Below, piece after piece: positions 1-7,118 of a DNA stretch of 10,356 nucleotides (the stretch's first letter is position 1; the number at the start of each line of letters is the position of its first letter). Below the pieces are notes generated by a model that searched no databases, was not told the DNA's origin, and was given only the letters and a program-made list of their open reading frames with translations. The stretch is from NCBI GenBank assembly GCA_041746415.1, contig JBGTHB010000009.1, positions 1 through 10,356 on the forward strand, in the 5' to 3' direction. Both the position numbers and the translations under genes were made by a program. Origin of the DNA: JBGTHB01 sp041746415. GTDB taxonomy: Bacteria; Pseudomonadota; Gammaproteobacteria; Coxiellales; Coxiellaceae.

Positions 1-114
1 GTTTATGCCAAACCTGCAGATCAATTATTTAACCGCATCATTATGAAATACATGATGCCAAATTATCATTTAACCGCTAATCAGGGGACGCACCATGTCA
101 GCACTACTCGGTAA
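1..114 (+). CDS. cyoA: Cytochrome bo3 ubiquinol oxidase subunit II (CyoA), C-terminal end only
   Basis: The frame open from base 1 encodes 37 residues and stops at TAA 112-114; the gene begins outside the window. The visible end contains PADQLFNRIIMKYM, which resembles the last helix-like stretch of CyoA (a 'DLFN..I..KYM' pattern), the periplasmic subunit II of the quinol oxidase. Its last 20 bases overlap the start of cyoB, so the two are translationally coupled. The identification rests mainly on this motif together with the invariant cyoA-cyoB order, because most of the protein is not visible. The extra tail after the motif (about 20 residues) is not something I recognise from E. coli CyoA and may be lineage-specific. 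Confidence 0.8.
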   Translation, partial: VYAKPADQLFNRIIMKYMMPNYHLTANQGTHHVSTTR

Positions 115-2086
115 ACTGTCGCTGCAATCTATTCCATTTCAGAATCCTATTATTATGGGTGCGGGCGCTTTTATGGCATTGATCGCTGTGGCGATTGTGG
201 TGTTAATTACCTATTACAAAAAATGGGGTTATTTGTGGAAAGAATGGTTAATCACAACCGATCATAAAAAAATTGGCATCATGTATATTATTCTCGCCTT
301 TGTGATGATGCTGCGTGGCTTTGCGGATGCCATTATGATGCGCTTACAACAAGCGTTGGCAGTCGGGCATTCTTACGGTTATTTACCGCCACATCACTTT
401 AGTGAAATTTTTACCGCACACGGTGTCATCATGATTTTTTTCATGGCGATGCCGATGATGTTTGGTTTGCTTAATATCGGTGTGCCATTGCAGATTGGTG
501 CGCGCGATGTGGCGTTCCCTTATATGAACTCAGTGAGTTTATGGTTAACGGTTGCTGGCGCCATGTTAGTTAACATTTCTTTAGTGGTGGGTAAATTCGC
601 TGCAACAGGTTGGTTAGCATATCCACCGCTTTCAGGCATTGTGTACAGTCCTGGTGTGGGCGTGGATTATTATATTTGGGCGTTGCAGATTTCGGGTATC
701 GGCAGCTTGCTGTCGGGGATTAATTTTATCGTCACTATTTTAAAATTGCGCGCGCCTGGTATGACGTTAATGAAAATGCCGGTGTTTGTGTGGGCCGCGT
801 TGTGCGCCATGATTTTGGTTATTCTCGCTTTCCCCATTTTAACGGCGACATTAGCCATGTTATTTTTGGATCGTTTTATGGGAATGCATTTTTTTACTGC
901 CGGTCATGGTGGTAATGCCATGATGTATATCAATCTAATTTGGGCGTGGGGTCATCCAGAAGTATATATTTTAATTCTGCCCGCATTTGGAGTTTTTTCA
1001 GAAGTCACGGCCACATTTTGTAAGAAAAAATTATTTGGTTACACCAGCATGGTGTGGGCAACAGCAGCGATAACAGTATTATCATTTGCGGTGTGGCTGC
1101 ATCACTTTTTTACCATGGGTGCAGGCGCAAATGTAAACGCGTTTTTTGGTATTGCCACTATGATTATTGCCATACCCACCGGCGTTAAAATTTTCAATTG
1201 GCTGTTCACCATGTACCACGGCAAAATTACGTATTCATTGCCAATGCTGTGGACGTTGGGATTTATCGGCACCTTTACGGTGGGAGGCATGACTGGGGTG
1301 TTAATGTCTGTGCCGCCAGTGGATTTTCAATTGCATAACAGCTTGTTTTTAGTTGCGCATTTTCACAATGTTATTATTGGTGGTGTCGTATTCGGTTATT
1401 TAGCAGGCGTGACGTATTGGTTTCCTAAAATGTTCGGCTTTAAGCTCGATGAAAAATGGGGTCGACGTTCGTTTTATGGTTGGGTAATTGGATTTTTTGT
1501 GGCGTTTATGCCGCTGTATGTGTTGGGTATGAAAGGGATGACGCGTCGTATGTATCATTATGGTGCCGCAACTGGCTGGCATCCATGGTTAGTAGTGGCT
1601 GCGATTGGGGCTGCGATTATTGCGTGTGGCATTGCGTGCCAAGTGATCCAAGTGATTGTGAGTATTCGCAAACGCAATGAATTGCGTGACACCACAGGTG
1701 ATGCGTGGGGTTGGGGACGTACTTTAGAATGGTCGTTGCCATCACCGCCGCCATTTTATAATTTTGCCCATATACCGCACGTCGATAGTTTGGATGCGTT
1801 TTGGCAGCAAAAACAAGCCATCGCCAACGGTGAAGCCCCAGCGCGTTTAGCTTATCAAGATATTCATATGCCGAAAGATACTTCGGTTGGTTTTATTATT
1901 GGTATGACGTCATTGGTATTCGGTTTTGCGTTAACTTGGCACATTATGTGGCTAGTGTTTGCCTGTTTAATTGGTATTGCGGTTGCGATCATCGTCCGTT
2001 CGCTTAATCCGCAGCCCGATTATTATGTGAAAGCAGCCGACGTAGAGCGAATTGAAAGAGCAGCGCGTCAACAACCACAACAGTGA
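95..2086 (+). CDS. cyoB: Cytochrome bo3 ubiquinol oxidase subunit I (CyoB)
   Basis: Catalytic heme-copper subunit of the inner-membrane quinol oxidase: it oxidises ubiquinol, reduces O2 to water and pumps protons. The 663 residues match the length of E. coli CyoB and align along the whole protein. Visible ligands are H109 (in TAHG) and H424 (in AHFHN) for the low-spin heme, H422 for the high-spin heme, and H287, H336 and H337 for CuB. Y291 in GHPEVY is the residue cross-linked to the CuB histidine. D138 (GARDVAF) and K365 (PTGVK) mark the D and K proton channels. R74, D78 and H101 correspond to quinone-site residues R71, D75 and H98 of E. coli; the position of E. coli Q101 is a glutamate here (E104). 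The protein is strongly hydrophobic throughout, as expected for about 15 membrane helices. The start is ATG with AGGGGA 6 bases upstream; it overlaps cyoA by 20 bases. Confidence 0.98.
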   Translation: MSALLGKLSLQSIPFQNPIIMGAGAFMALIAVAIVVLITYYKKWGYLWKEWLITTDHKKIGIMYIILAFVMMLRGFADAIMMRLQQALAVGHSYGYLPPHHFSEIFTAHGVIMIFFMAMPMMFGLLNIGVPLQIGARDVAFPYMNSVSLWLTVAGAMLVNISLVVGKFAATGWLAYPPLSGIVYSPGVGVDYYIWALQISGIGSLLSGINFIVTILKLRAPGMTLMKMPVFVWAALCAMILVILAFPILTATLAMLFLDRFMGMHFFTAGHGGNAMMYINLIWAWGHPEVYILILPAFGVFSEVTATFCKKKLFGYTSMVWATAAITVLSFAVWLHHFFTMGAGANVNAFFGIATMIIAIPTGVKIFNWLFTMYHGKITYSLPMLWTLGFIGTFTVGGMTGVLMSVPPVDFQLHNSLFLVAHFHNVIIGGVVFGYLAGVTYWFPKMFGFKLDEKWGRRSFYGWVIGFFVAFMPLYVLGMKGMTRRMYHYGAATGWHPWLVVAAIGAAIIACGIACQVIQVIVSIRKRNELRDTTGDAWGWGRTLEWSLPSPPPFYNFAHIPHVDSLDAFWQQKQAIANGEAPARLAYQDIHMPKDTSVGFIIGMTSLVFGFALTWHIMWLVFACLIGIAVAIIVRSLNPQPDYYVKAADVERIERAARQQPQQ

Positions 2087-2147
2087 GCGGTGCTGTTTCT
2101 CAACGGTAATATGTGGATCCAACGACGACTATTAAAGAGGGTGTGTA

Positions 2148-2756
2148 ATGTCAGAGCACGTTTTAGTAACTGAAAATGCCCACGTGGAGCATCACCATGA
2201 TGCGGACGTGGTGGATGTATTTGGTTTTTGGGTTTACATTTTAACCGACTGCGTTTTATTTGCGACGTTGTTTGCGGCTTATGCCGTGTTGCATAACAAT
2301 ACGTTTGGCTCACCTGGTATTCGCCAATTGGTGAGTTTGCCTTATGTGCTCGCTGAAACATTATTTTTATTAGCGTCAAGTTTTACCTATGGTTTAGCGA
2401 TGTTAGCGCTTTATAAAGGTAAAGCAGCGCAAGTGCGAGGGTGGTTGATCATCACCTTTTTTTGCGGCTTATCGTTTGTTGCCATGGAAGTGAATGAGTT
2501 TGTTCACATGTACATGGAAGGACATTCGTGGCATGTCAGTGCGGCGTTATCTGCCTTTTTTACCTTAGTTGGTACGCATGGATTACACGTATCAATTGGT
2601 TTGTTGTGGATGTTGATCATGATAGTGCAGATTTCGGTGTTTGGTATTACCAAAGGTACCAGTCGTCGTTTGATGTATTTGGGTTTATTCTGGCATTTTT
2701 TAGATATCGTGTGGATTTTTGTTTTCACCATCGTTTATTTAATGGGGGCGGCATAA
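2148..2756 (+). CDS. cyoC: Cytochrome bo3 ubiquinol oxidase subunit III (CyoC)
   Basis: Structural subunit of the bo3 oxidase, in the COX3 family, in the inner membrane. The 202 residues compare with about 204 in E. coli. The N-terminus is short and His-rich (VEHHHDAD), followed by the family signature VFGFWVYILTDCVLFA and four further hydrophobic segments. The central GHSWHVSAALSAFF and THGLHVSIGLLWM segments are typical of CyoC. It begins 61 bases after cyoB, with AGAGGG 6 bases before the ATG, and its TAA shares one base with the cyoD start (TAATG). The 61-base gap to cyoB contains no visible terminator, so transcription should run through. Confidence 0.97.
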   Translation: MSEHVLVTENAHVEHHHDADVVDVFGFWVYILTDCVLFATLFAAYAVLHNNTFGSPGIRQLVSLPYVLAETLFLLASSFTYGLAMLALYKGKAAQVRGWLIITFFCGLSFVAMEVNEFVHMYMEGHSWHVSAALSAFFTLVGTHGLHVSIGLLWMLIMIVQISVFGITKGTSRRLMYLGLFWHFLDIVWIFVFTIVYLMGAA

Positions 2757-3094
2757 TGGCTGAGCATAATGATATTGCCACAAAATACGGCACTGGTCGT
2801 AAAACACTTAAATCGTACCTGTATGGTTTGGGCTTGTCTTTATTGTTGACGTTTAGTGCTTTTTATTTGGTTGGTCAGCATGTGTTGGCAAGTCGCATTC
2901 ACACTATTGCTGTATTGGTTGTGTTAGCTATTGCGCAGTTATTCGCACAAGTGACGTGTTTCTTGCGCTTTAATACCAGTCCTGAAGGGCGATGGAATAC
3001 CATGCCATTTATCTTCACCATTTTTATAGTGGTAATTTTGGTTGGCGGTTCGATGTGGATTATGTGGAATTTGAATTATTATATGATGCATTAA
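2756..3094 (+). CDS. cyoD: Cytochrome bo3 ubiquinol oxidase subunit IV (CyoD)
   Basis: Small accessory subunit of the bo3 oxidase (112 residues; 109 in E. coli), with three membrane segments. The C-terminal segment GSMWIMWNLNYYMMH is nearly identical to the E. coli end, and KSYLYGLGLSLLLTFSAFY matches its first helix. The reading frame is open further upstream, but the start is placed at ATG 2756 because the protein begins MAEHND there, at the usual CyoD length. That ATG overlaps the cyoC stop by one base, a typical coupled junction. No cyoE follows: the next 217 bases are non-coding, and the gene after that is a flavoprotein. Confidence 0.95.
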   Translation: MAEHNDIATKYGTGRKTLKSYLYGLGLSLLLTFSAFYLVGQHVLASRIHTIAVLVVLAIAQLFAQVTCFLRFNTSPEGRWNTMPFIFTIFIVVILVGGSMWIMWNLNYYMMH

Positions 3095-3311
3095 TTTGCT
3101 TTATTTTTATTGACACACGATTTCACCTGCTTTTTTATAAAATCATTTATAAAAACATGTTTTATAATCAATGCGTTAGTGCATCGAATTCAGTTTTCCT
3201 TAAGGCAAATATGCTATATATGTGTTGCGTTTAGACGCTATGCCAGGTGGAAGGATCGACTAGCAAATTTTTTAATTTAACTGGGTTTTAAGTAGGCTGG
3301 GGTGCACATTC
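3095..3311 (+). promoter_or_regulatory. Spacer with candidate sigma70 promoter elements for the flavoprotein-kinase unit
   Basis: This 217-base AT-rich spacer separates cyoD from the next gene. A consensus -35, TTGACA (3110-3115), lies 17 bases before TTTTAT (3133-3138), a 4/6 match to the -10. A perfect TATAAT occurs at 3163-3168, but without a recognisable -35 at the right distance. A 21-base AT-rich near-palindrome (3147-3167, core AAAACATGTTTT) lies between them and could be an operator or part of a weak terminator. No clear Rho-independent terminator for the cyo operon is present. Which element is used cannot be decided from sequence. The leader before the GTG start would be about 140-170 bases. 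Confidence 0.4.
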
Positions 3312-5435
3312 GTGCGAGATAACCATGTTTATGACTATGTTGTTATAGGAGCAGGTGTCGCGGGTACTCTTGCGGTTGAGGCGCTGCGCAATCAGTTTCC
3401 TCGTGCCAAAATAGCTCTTGTCGAGCAAGGCAAAGAAATAATGCCGTCTGAATCCACTACGATGAATTCTTGTGGCAAGCTTCATTTAGGCCCTCATTAC
3501 CACGACTTGGAGACAGCGCAGGCGCTTTTAGAAAGCACTATGTCAATTGCGGCGGATTCGTCACAGCTTATTTTAGATATTGATAATGATGATGCGCCCA
3601 CTCGCCATGGTGAGCATTACTTTATGAGTAACTCGCTATTTCCAGTTGAAGAGGCATTGAAAAATCTTGATGATTTGAAGGCGCATTATCGCAAAACACT
3701 TCTAACTTACCCTGCTGCGGCACAACTCAGAATTAAAAAAGTGCTGGGTGAGCCAAATGATTTTTACACAGTATTAGAACCCAAAGACTATCCACATATT
3801 GCAGCTAAAATACCTTTTGTTCGCAGTGATGGCACAACAGAAGAAATTTTTGTTAAGGCTGCGGTTAGAACAAATGAACCACAAATTGATCTCACAGCTT
3901 TAGCAAAACATTTCAGAGAAAAATTCGCGGGGGACGAAAAAACGTATTTACGTTTTGATAAGCCGGTTGAACGCGTGCAACCTTGTGAAAAAGGATATGA
4001 AATTATAGTTGGCGGTGAAGTATTATGTACGGCTACCAACAAGGTAGTGAATTGCACTTGGGCTAATATAGAGACGCTCACGCCTCCCACTGAAGAAAAG
4101 TCACAAACCAGTGGGGTTGTCACCAATCGTGTAAAAGTGGCTATTAAGGTAAAGCTGCATCCAGAACTAATAAATGTTAATACCGGCACATTTTCGACTG
4201 GTTTATATATGTCATTTACTAATAACGGTGATGGCACAGCACAACTCACTTATGAGTGTGTCACCAATGCCGGGAAATACCCAGCGGGAAGTCCACTGAA
4301 AATGCTTAGTCCTGAGCTAGGTGATTTATTAACTCATCCACTTAACCCAAATGATGGCAAAGGAAAGAAAATAGCCGAAGCTATTTTAAAAGGTTGCGCA
4401 GCCTATATTCCTAATCTTAAGAAAGTAAATGGAGTAATGTGCATACAGGTAGGTACCGTAAGAGTGCCAGGTGAACTGCCTCAAAACTACTTAAGCGATC
4501 CAAAAAGCCAACACCATATGCGTGAAGCACGTTGTGTCGAACAGGTTAATTCTCACTTTTTCAATTTTGAAGCGACGAAGTTGGTTCATGCTTGGCCTGC
4601 TGCTAAGTATTTGGTTCATGTGTTTAGGTTGCTCTCAGTTGTTTTCCCTAGCAGTCAAGATGAGCAAGCCACGAAAGATTTTATAAACTCAGGTGCCCCA
4701 GAGTCGAAAATGGCCCTGCTTAGACAATTACTTGTTTTGTTTGCCGCATCGAAAAAAGCAAGTCATGGAGTTGAGCAAAAGAAAAGTCAGGAAGCAGGAG
4801 AGACAGTATTTTTGTTAGACGGATTAGCAACTGATCCGGATTCAACTACTACAACAGCAAGAGTGCAAAATGATGAAGAGCAAAAAGAAGTAGAGCAAAA
4901 AGAAGTAGAAGAAGATACAGACTGGGATGGAATAATGACACCGCCAGTCAGCCCCTCCTCATTTTTTGGTTCACCAGCAAATAAAGCAAGATCTGCTGCT
5001 GGGACAACAGAACCAAGTAGTCCCGTTTCATCAGTTGGAGGTTTTAGTGATGCTTCACTGACACCGTCTAATTCGACTCCTTATAACAGCCTCCCTGGAT
5101 CGCCTGCCGCTGCACCTTCTGTACGCCATCATCCACGTCGCTCAACCTCATCAGGGTTACTACCACTATTCAATATTGGAAATGCTGCTGTAAGTGATAA
5201 TGAGGTAAGCCCACCTCGATCTTTATTGTTACCCCCAGCAAACCCAGCGCAACCAAAAGTTGTTATAGGTGGGACGCTGACTACACCTACACAGCATTCG
5301 CAACGACAAAGAGAAGCACCAGCTGGTAAGCCATATGGTAGTATGTTGTTTGCGCCGCCTCCAAAAAATGGCCAGCCTGCAGCAGCAAGCTTTAATGCCA
5401 AAGGAACAACAAAGGGTCCTACTGTAAATGGATGA
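3312..5435 (+). CDS. FAD-dependent oxidoreductase (DAO-like fold) with a long low-complexity C-terminal tail
   Basis: Predicted flavoenzyme of 707 residues; substrate unknown. The N-terminus is a Rossmann dinucleotide-binding fold: VVIGAGVAG (10-18) carries GxGxxG, and E38 at the end of the second strand would bind the FAD ribose. NSCGKLHLG (52-60) resembles the NSGVIHAG-type segment of D-amino-acid-oxidase and L-2-hydroxyglutarate-oxidase families. The enzyme part seems to extend to about residue 460. From about 520 to the end the protein is rich in Ser, Pro, Thr and Ala, with no hydrophobic segment and about nine S/T-P pairs; it follows an acidic EQKEV-EQKEV repeat. No signal peptide is seen, so it should be cytoplasmic or exported by another route. 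The start is GTG: an in-frame stop lies at 3273, no ATG precedes the Rossmann strand, and GGGG lies about 8 bases upstream. It overlaps the downstream kinase gene by 8 bases. Family assignment is good for the fold only. Confidence 0.8.
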   Translation: MRDNHVYDYVVIGAGVAGTLAVEALRNQFPRAKIALVEQGKEIMPSESTTMNSCGKLHLGPHYHDLETAQALLESTMSIAADSSQLILDIDNDDAPTRHGEHYFMSNSLFPVEEALKNLDDLKAHYRKTLLTYPAAAQLRIKKVLGEPNDFYTVLEPKDYPHIAAKIPFVRSDGTTEEIFVKAAVRTNEPQIDLTALAKHFREKFAGDEKTYLRFDKPVERVQPCEKGYEIIVGGEVLCTATNKVVNCTWANIETLTPPTEEKSQTSGVVTNRVKVAIKVKLHPELINVNTGTFSTGLYMSFTNNGDGTAQLTYECVTNAGKYPAGSPLKMLSPELGDLLTHPLNPNDGKGKKIAEAILKGCAAYIPNLKKVNGVMCIQVGTVRVPGELPQNYLSDPKSQHHMREARCVEQVNSHFFNFEATKLVHAWPAAKYLVHVFRLLSVVFPSSQDEQATKDFINSGAPESKMALLRQLLVLFAASKKASHGVEQKKSQEAGETVFLLDGLATDPDSTTTTARVQNDEEQKEVEQKEVEEDTDWDGIMTPPVSPSSFFGSPANKARSAAGTTEPSSPVSSVGGFSDASLTPSNSTPYNSLPGSPAAAPSVRHHPRRSTSSGLLPLFNIGNAAVSDNEVSPPRSLLLPPANPAQPKVVIGGTLTTPTQHSQRQREAPAGKPYGSMLFAPPPKNGQPAAASFNAKGTTKGPTVNG
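4878..4907 (+). repeat. Exact tandem duplication of a 15-base unit inside the flavoprotein gene
   Basis: The unit GAGCAAAAAGAAGTA occurs twice in succession (4878-4892 and 4893-4907) and encodes EQKEV twice. It lies at the junction between the enzyme part and the Ser/Pro/Thr-rich tail. A related VEQKK stretch lies about 110 bases upstream. In-frame units like this arise by replication slippage, so copy number may vary between strains without breaking the gene. Confidence 0.9.
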
Positions 5436-6582
5436 TAAAAAAAAGGTTATTGATTACTCACTGTTGTTAGCGGAAATCTGTGACAACATCCCTTATTATG
5501 TTTTTTGGAAAGACCGTCATTTAGTGTTCCGCGGTTGTAATAAATTATTTGCGCGTCAATTTGGGTTTCAAAGCGCAAAAGAGATTATTGGTAAAAAAGA
5601 TGCTGATTTCCCGTGGCCTGAGTCGTTACGGCAAAAATACAATCGCGATGATATTAATGTTATAAAAACGGGTGAACCGTTATTAAATATTGAAGAATCG
5701 CAAACGCAATCCGATGGTTCTATTCGCACCGTGTTAGTAAGCAAGACACCATTTTATAATGCAGCAGGAGAAATTGATGGTGTGTTAGGTTTTTACACGG
5801 ATATCAGTGAGCGCAAACGCGCTGAAAAAGAATTGAAAGTCGCTAAAGAAAAAGCAGAATTAGCAGTGCGCGCTAAAAATGAATTTTTAGCCAATATGCG
5901 TCATGATTTTCGCACGCCGTTCACAGGGCTTTATAGCATGACAGAACGCTTATGGCAGACAGAAAATGACCCGGAGCGTAAAGAACTGCTGAAATTGGTA
6001 TTTCAATCCGCCAAGATTTTATTAGATCAGCACAATGAGATTTTTGAATTTATTCAAGCCGAGGAAGGTGCGTTGCCTGTATTGGATAAGCAATTCAGTT
6101 TGAATGATTTAATCGAGAAAGTAATTAAAATTCATCAACCGCCTGCGAATGAAAAAGGATTGCAGCTTGGCTGTCATGTCCAAGACAATGTGCCCATTTT
6201 TTTAGTCGGAGATGAGTTTCGTGCGGAACGCATTTTAATGAATCTGCTCTCAAATGCAATTAAGTTTACTGGTGAAGGATCGGTAGAGTTATTTGTGAGT
6301 GTGCATCCGATCAGTGAAAACAAGTCCATGTTTGAGTTTTTGGTTAAAGATACCGGCATCGGTATGCCTAAAGAAAAAATTGATATGATCTTTGAGAAAT
6401 TCAGTCGTTTGAATAATGCGCCTACTACTCCATATAAAGGAAAAGGGTTGGGTCTGCGTATCGTTAAACAATATTTAGATGAATTAGATGGTGAAGCATC
6501 TGTTGAAAGCGTACCAAATCAAGGCACTGAATTTAAATTGCTTATTCCGTTTAAACTTTCCAAAGCTAATTTAATCAAATAA
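5428..6582 (+). CDS. Soluble PAS-domain sensor histidine kinase
   Basis: Predicted two-component sensor of 384 residues with no membrane segment, so it should sense a cytoplasmic signal. A PAS domain spans about 12-127 (IPYYVFWKDR at the start and GFYTDISERKRAE at the end, the usual PAS-to-PAC exit). A short helical linker leads to the HisKA domain, where H159 in NMRHDFRTP is the expected phospho-acceptor; the residue after it is Asp rather than the common Glu. The ATPase domain shows the N box NLLSNAIKF (272-280), G1 DTGIGM (308-313), F box FEKF (322-325) and G2 GKGLGL (338-343). No receiver domain is fused and no response regulator lies in the window, so the partner is unknown. The ATG start has AAAGGG 11 bases upstream and overlaps the end of the flavoprotein gene by 8 bases, implying coupled translation. 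The PAS ligand cannot be read from sequence; redox or flavin-product sensing is only suggested by the neighbour. Confidence 0.93.
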   Translation: MDDKKKVIDYSLLLAEICDNIPYYVFWKDRHLVFRGCNKLFARQFGFQSAKEIIGKKDADFPWPESLRQKYNRDDINVIKTGEPLLNIEESQTQSDGSIRTVLVSKTPFYNAAGEIDGVLGFYTDISERKRAEKELKVAKEKAELAVRAKNEFLANMRHDFRTPFTGLYSMTERLWQTENDPERKELLKLVFQSAKILLDQHNEIFEFIQAEEGALPVLDKQFSLNDLIEKVIKIHQPPANEKGLQLGCHVQDNVPIFLVGDEFRAERILMNLLSNAIKFTGEGSVELFVSVHPISENKSMFEFLVKDTGIGMPKEKIDMIFEKFSRLNNAPTTPYKGKGLGLRIVKQYLDELDGEASVESVPNQGTEFKLLIPFKLSKANLIK

Positions 6583-6595
6583 CAAAGTTATTGAT
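6574..6595. other. Inverted repeat spanning both stop codons of a convergent gene pair
   Basis: ATCAAATAAC and GTTATTGAT pair over nine bases with one bulged A around a three-base AAA loop. The hairpin covers the stop codon of the kinase (6580-6582) and that of the exported protein on the other strand (6588-6590), only 5 bases apart. It could help to end transcription from both sides, but it is AT-rich and has no good T-run on either strand, so a terminator role is weak. Confidence 0.35.
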
Positions 6596-7043
6596 CACTC
6601 ATCACTTCTAACGTCCCATATGCAATGACCATTTGTGAAATAGCAATGGTGTTACCATCATTTTTTAAGTCAGTTCCTGTAATTTTAGTGGGGTAAGCAT
6701 TGTTTAGGCGGTACGTTATACCGTTAAAATGAATATAGAAAGTGGAAGTACCGACGCTGTTTTCGGTAATGGCATTATACCATTGCCAAGTTTCGGTGCT
6801 GTTGACGATAAGACCATTATAAAGAGAAATAGTTCCATTATGTAAAATTGGCATTTTAATAGCAGCGAGATCCGTGCTACCAGTTCCTGCAGCAGTCATT
6901 CTTGGTAAATAACCGCTACCGATATTTTCAACCTTCTGAAAATTAAGCACGATGTTGTTAGCGCTATCTTGCACTTCAATTGCCAGGGCACTGTTCATCA
7001 AGATAAAGCTTACTATAACCACTACAATTTTATTAAAACGCAT
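6588..7043 (-). CDS. Predicted exported protein resembling the T4 gp19 phage tail-tube family
   Basis: 151 residues. The N-terminus is a clear Sec signal peptide: RFNK, a hydrophobic core (6-16), then SALA with likely cleavage after A21. The mature part follows the pattern I know from T4 gp19-like tail-tube proteins of phages and contractile injection systems: a conserved strand region (KMPILHNGTISLYNG, 63-77), a W-x-W (WQW, 86-88), then NNAYPTKITGTDL (114-126) and GNTIAISQMVIAYGTLEV (130-147), matching 'nA.P.k..G.dl...gn.vai..m.lahe'. Tube proteins normally stay in the cytoplasm, so a signal peptide is odd. No sheath, baseplate or tape-measure gene is nearby. It has its own extended -10 promoter and AGGTG 7 bases before the ATG. 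It lies downstream of tRNA-Pro and ispB on the same strand and converges on the kinase with 5 bases between stops. The fold assignment is from memory of the motif pattern and could be a distant relative only; the function is unknown. Confidence 0.65.
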   Translation of the reverse strand: MRFNKIVVVIVSFILMNSALAIEVQDSANNIVLNFQKVENIGSGYLPRMTAAGTGSTDLAAIKMPILHNGTISLYNGLIVNSTETWQWYNAITENSVGTSTFYIHFNGITYRLNNAYPTKITGTDLKNDGNTIAISQMVIAYGTLEVMSDQ

Positions 7044-7073
7044 AAATCGGCACCTATTAATTTACATAGTTCA

Positions 7074-7082
7074 ATTATAGCA
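7074..7082 (-). promoter_or_regulatory. Extended -10 promoter for the exported tail-tube-like protein
   Basis: Read on the minus strand the motif is TGCTATAAT, a perfect TATAAT preceded by the TGn extension that lets sigma70 work without a good -35. No -35 is visible 17 bases upstream. The predicted start lies about 25 bases before the ATG at 7043, which has AGGTG (7051-7055) as ribosome binding site. This suggests the gene is transcribed separately from the tRNA. Confidence 0.65.
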
Positions 7083-7118
7083 GTGCGAGAGGAAGTGATT
7101 ATTACACGGGGAAGGAAA

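Noticed and set aside
2528..2755. An upstream extension of cyoD that would add 76 residues
   Set aside because: The extra part lies inside cyoC in another frame and has no CyoD similarity; the ATG at 2756 gives the normal CyoD start and length.
3147..3167. AT-rich near-palindrome after cyoD as a cyo terminator
   Set aside because: The stem is only A-T pairs apart from the CATG centre, and no T-run follows; it is too weak to call a terminator.
2992..3234. An 80-codon frame running from inside cyoD into the spacer
   Set aside because: Its first half is out-of-frame cyoD and the rest is AT-rich spacer; there is no start signal.
3227..3238. GCGT-TTAG-ACGC hairpin before the flavoprotein gene
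   Set aside because: A 4-bp stem is expected by chance, and it does not match a known operator.
3788..4249. A 153-codon open frame on the minus strand
   Set aside because: It is the antisense shadow of the flavoprotein gene, which has clear domain motifs on the plus strand.
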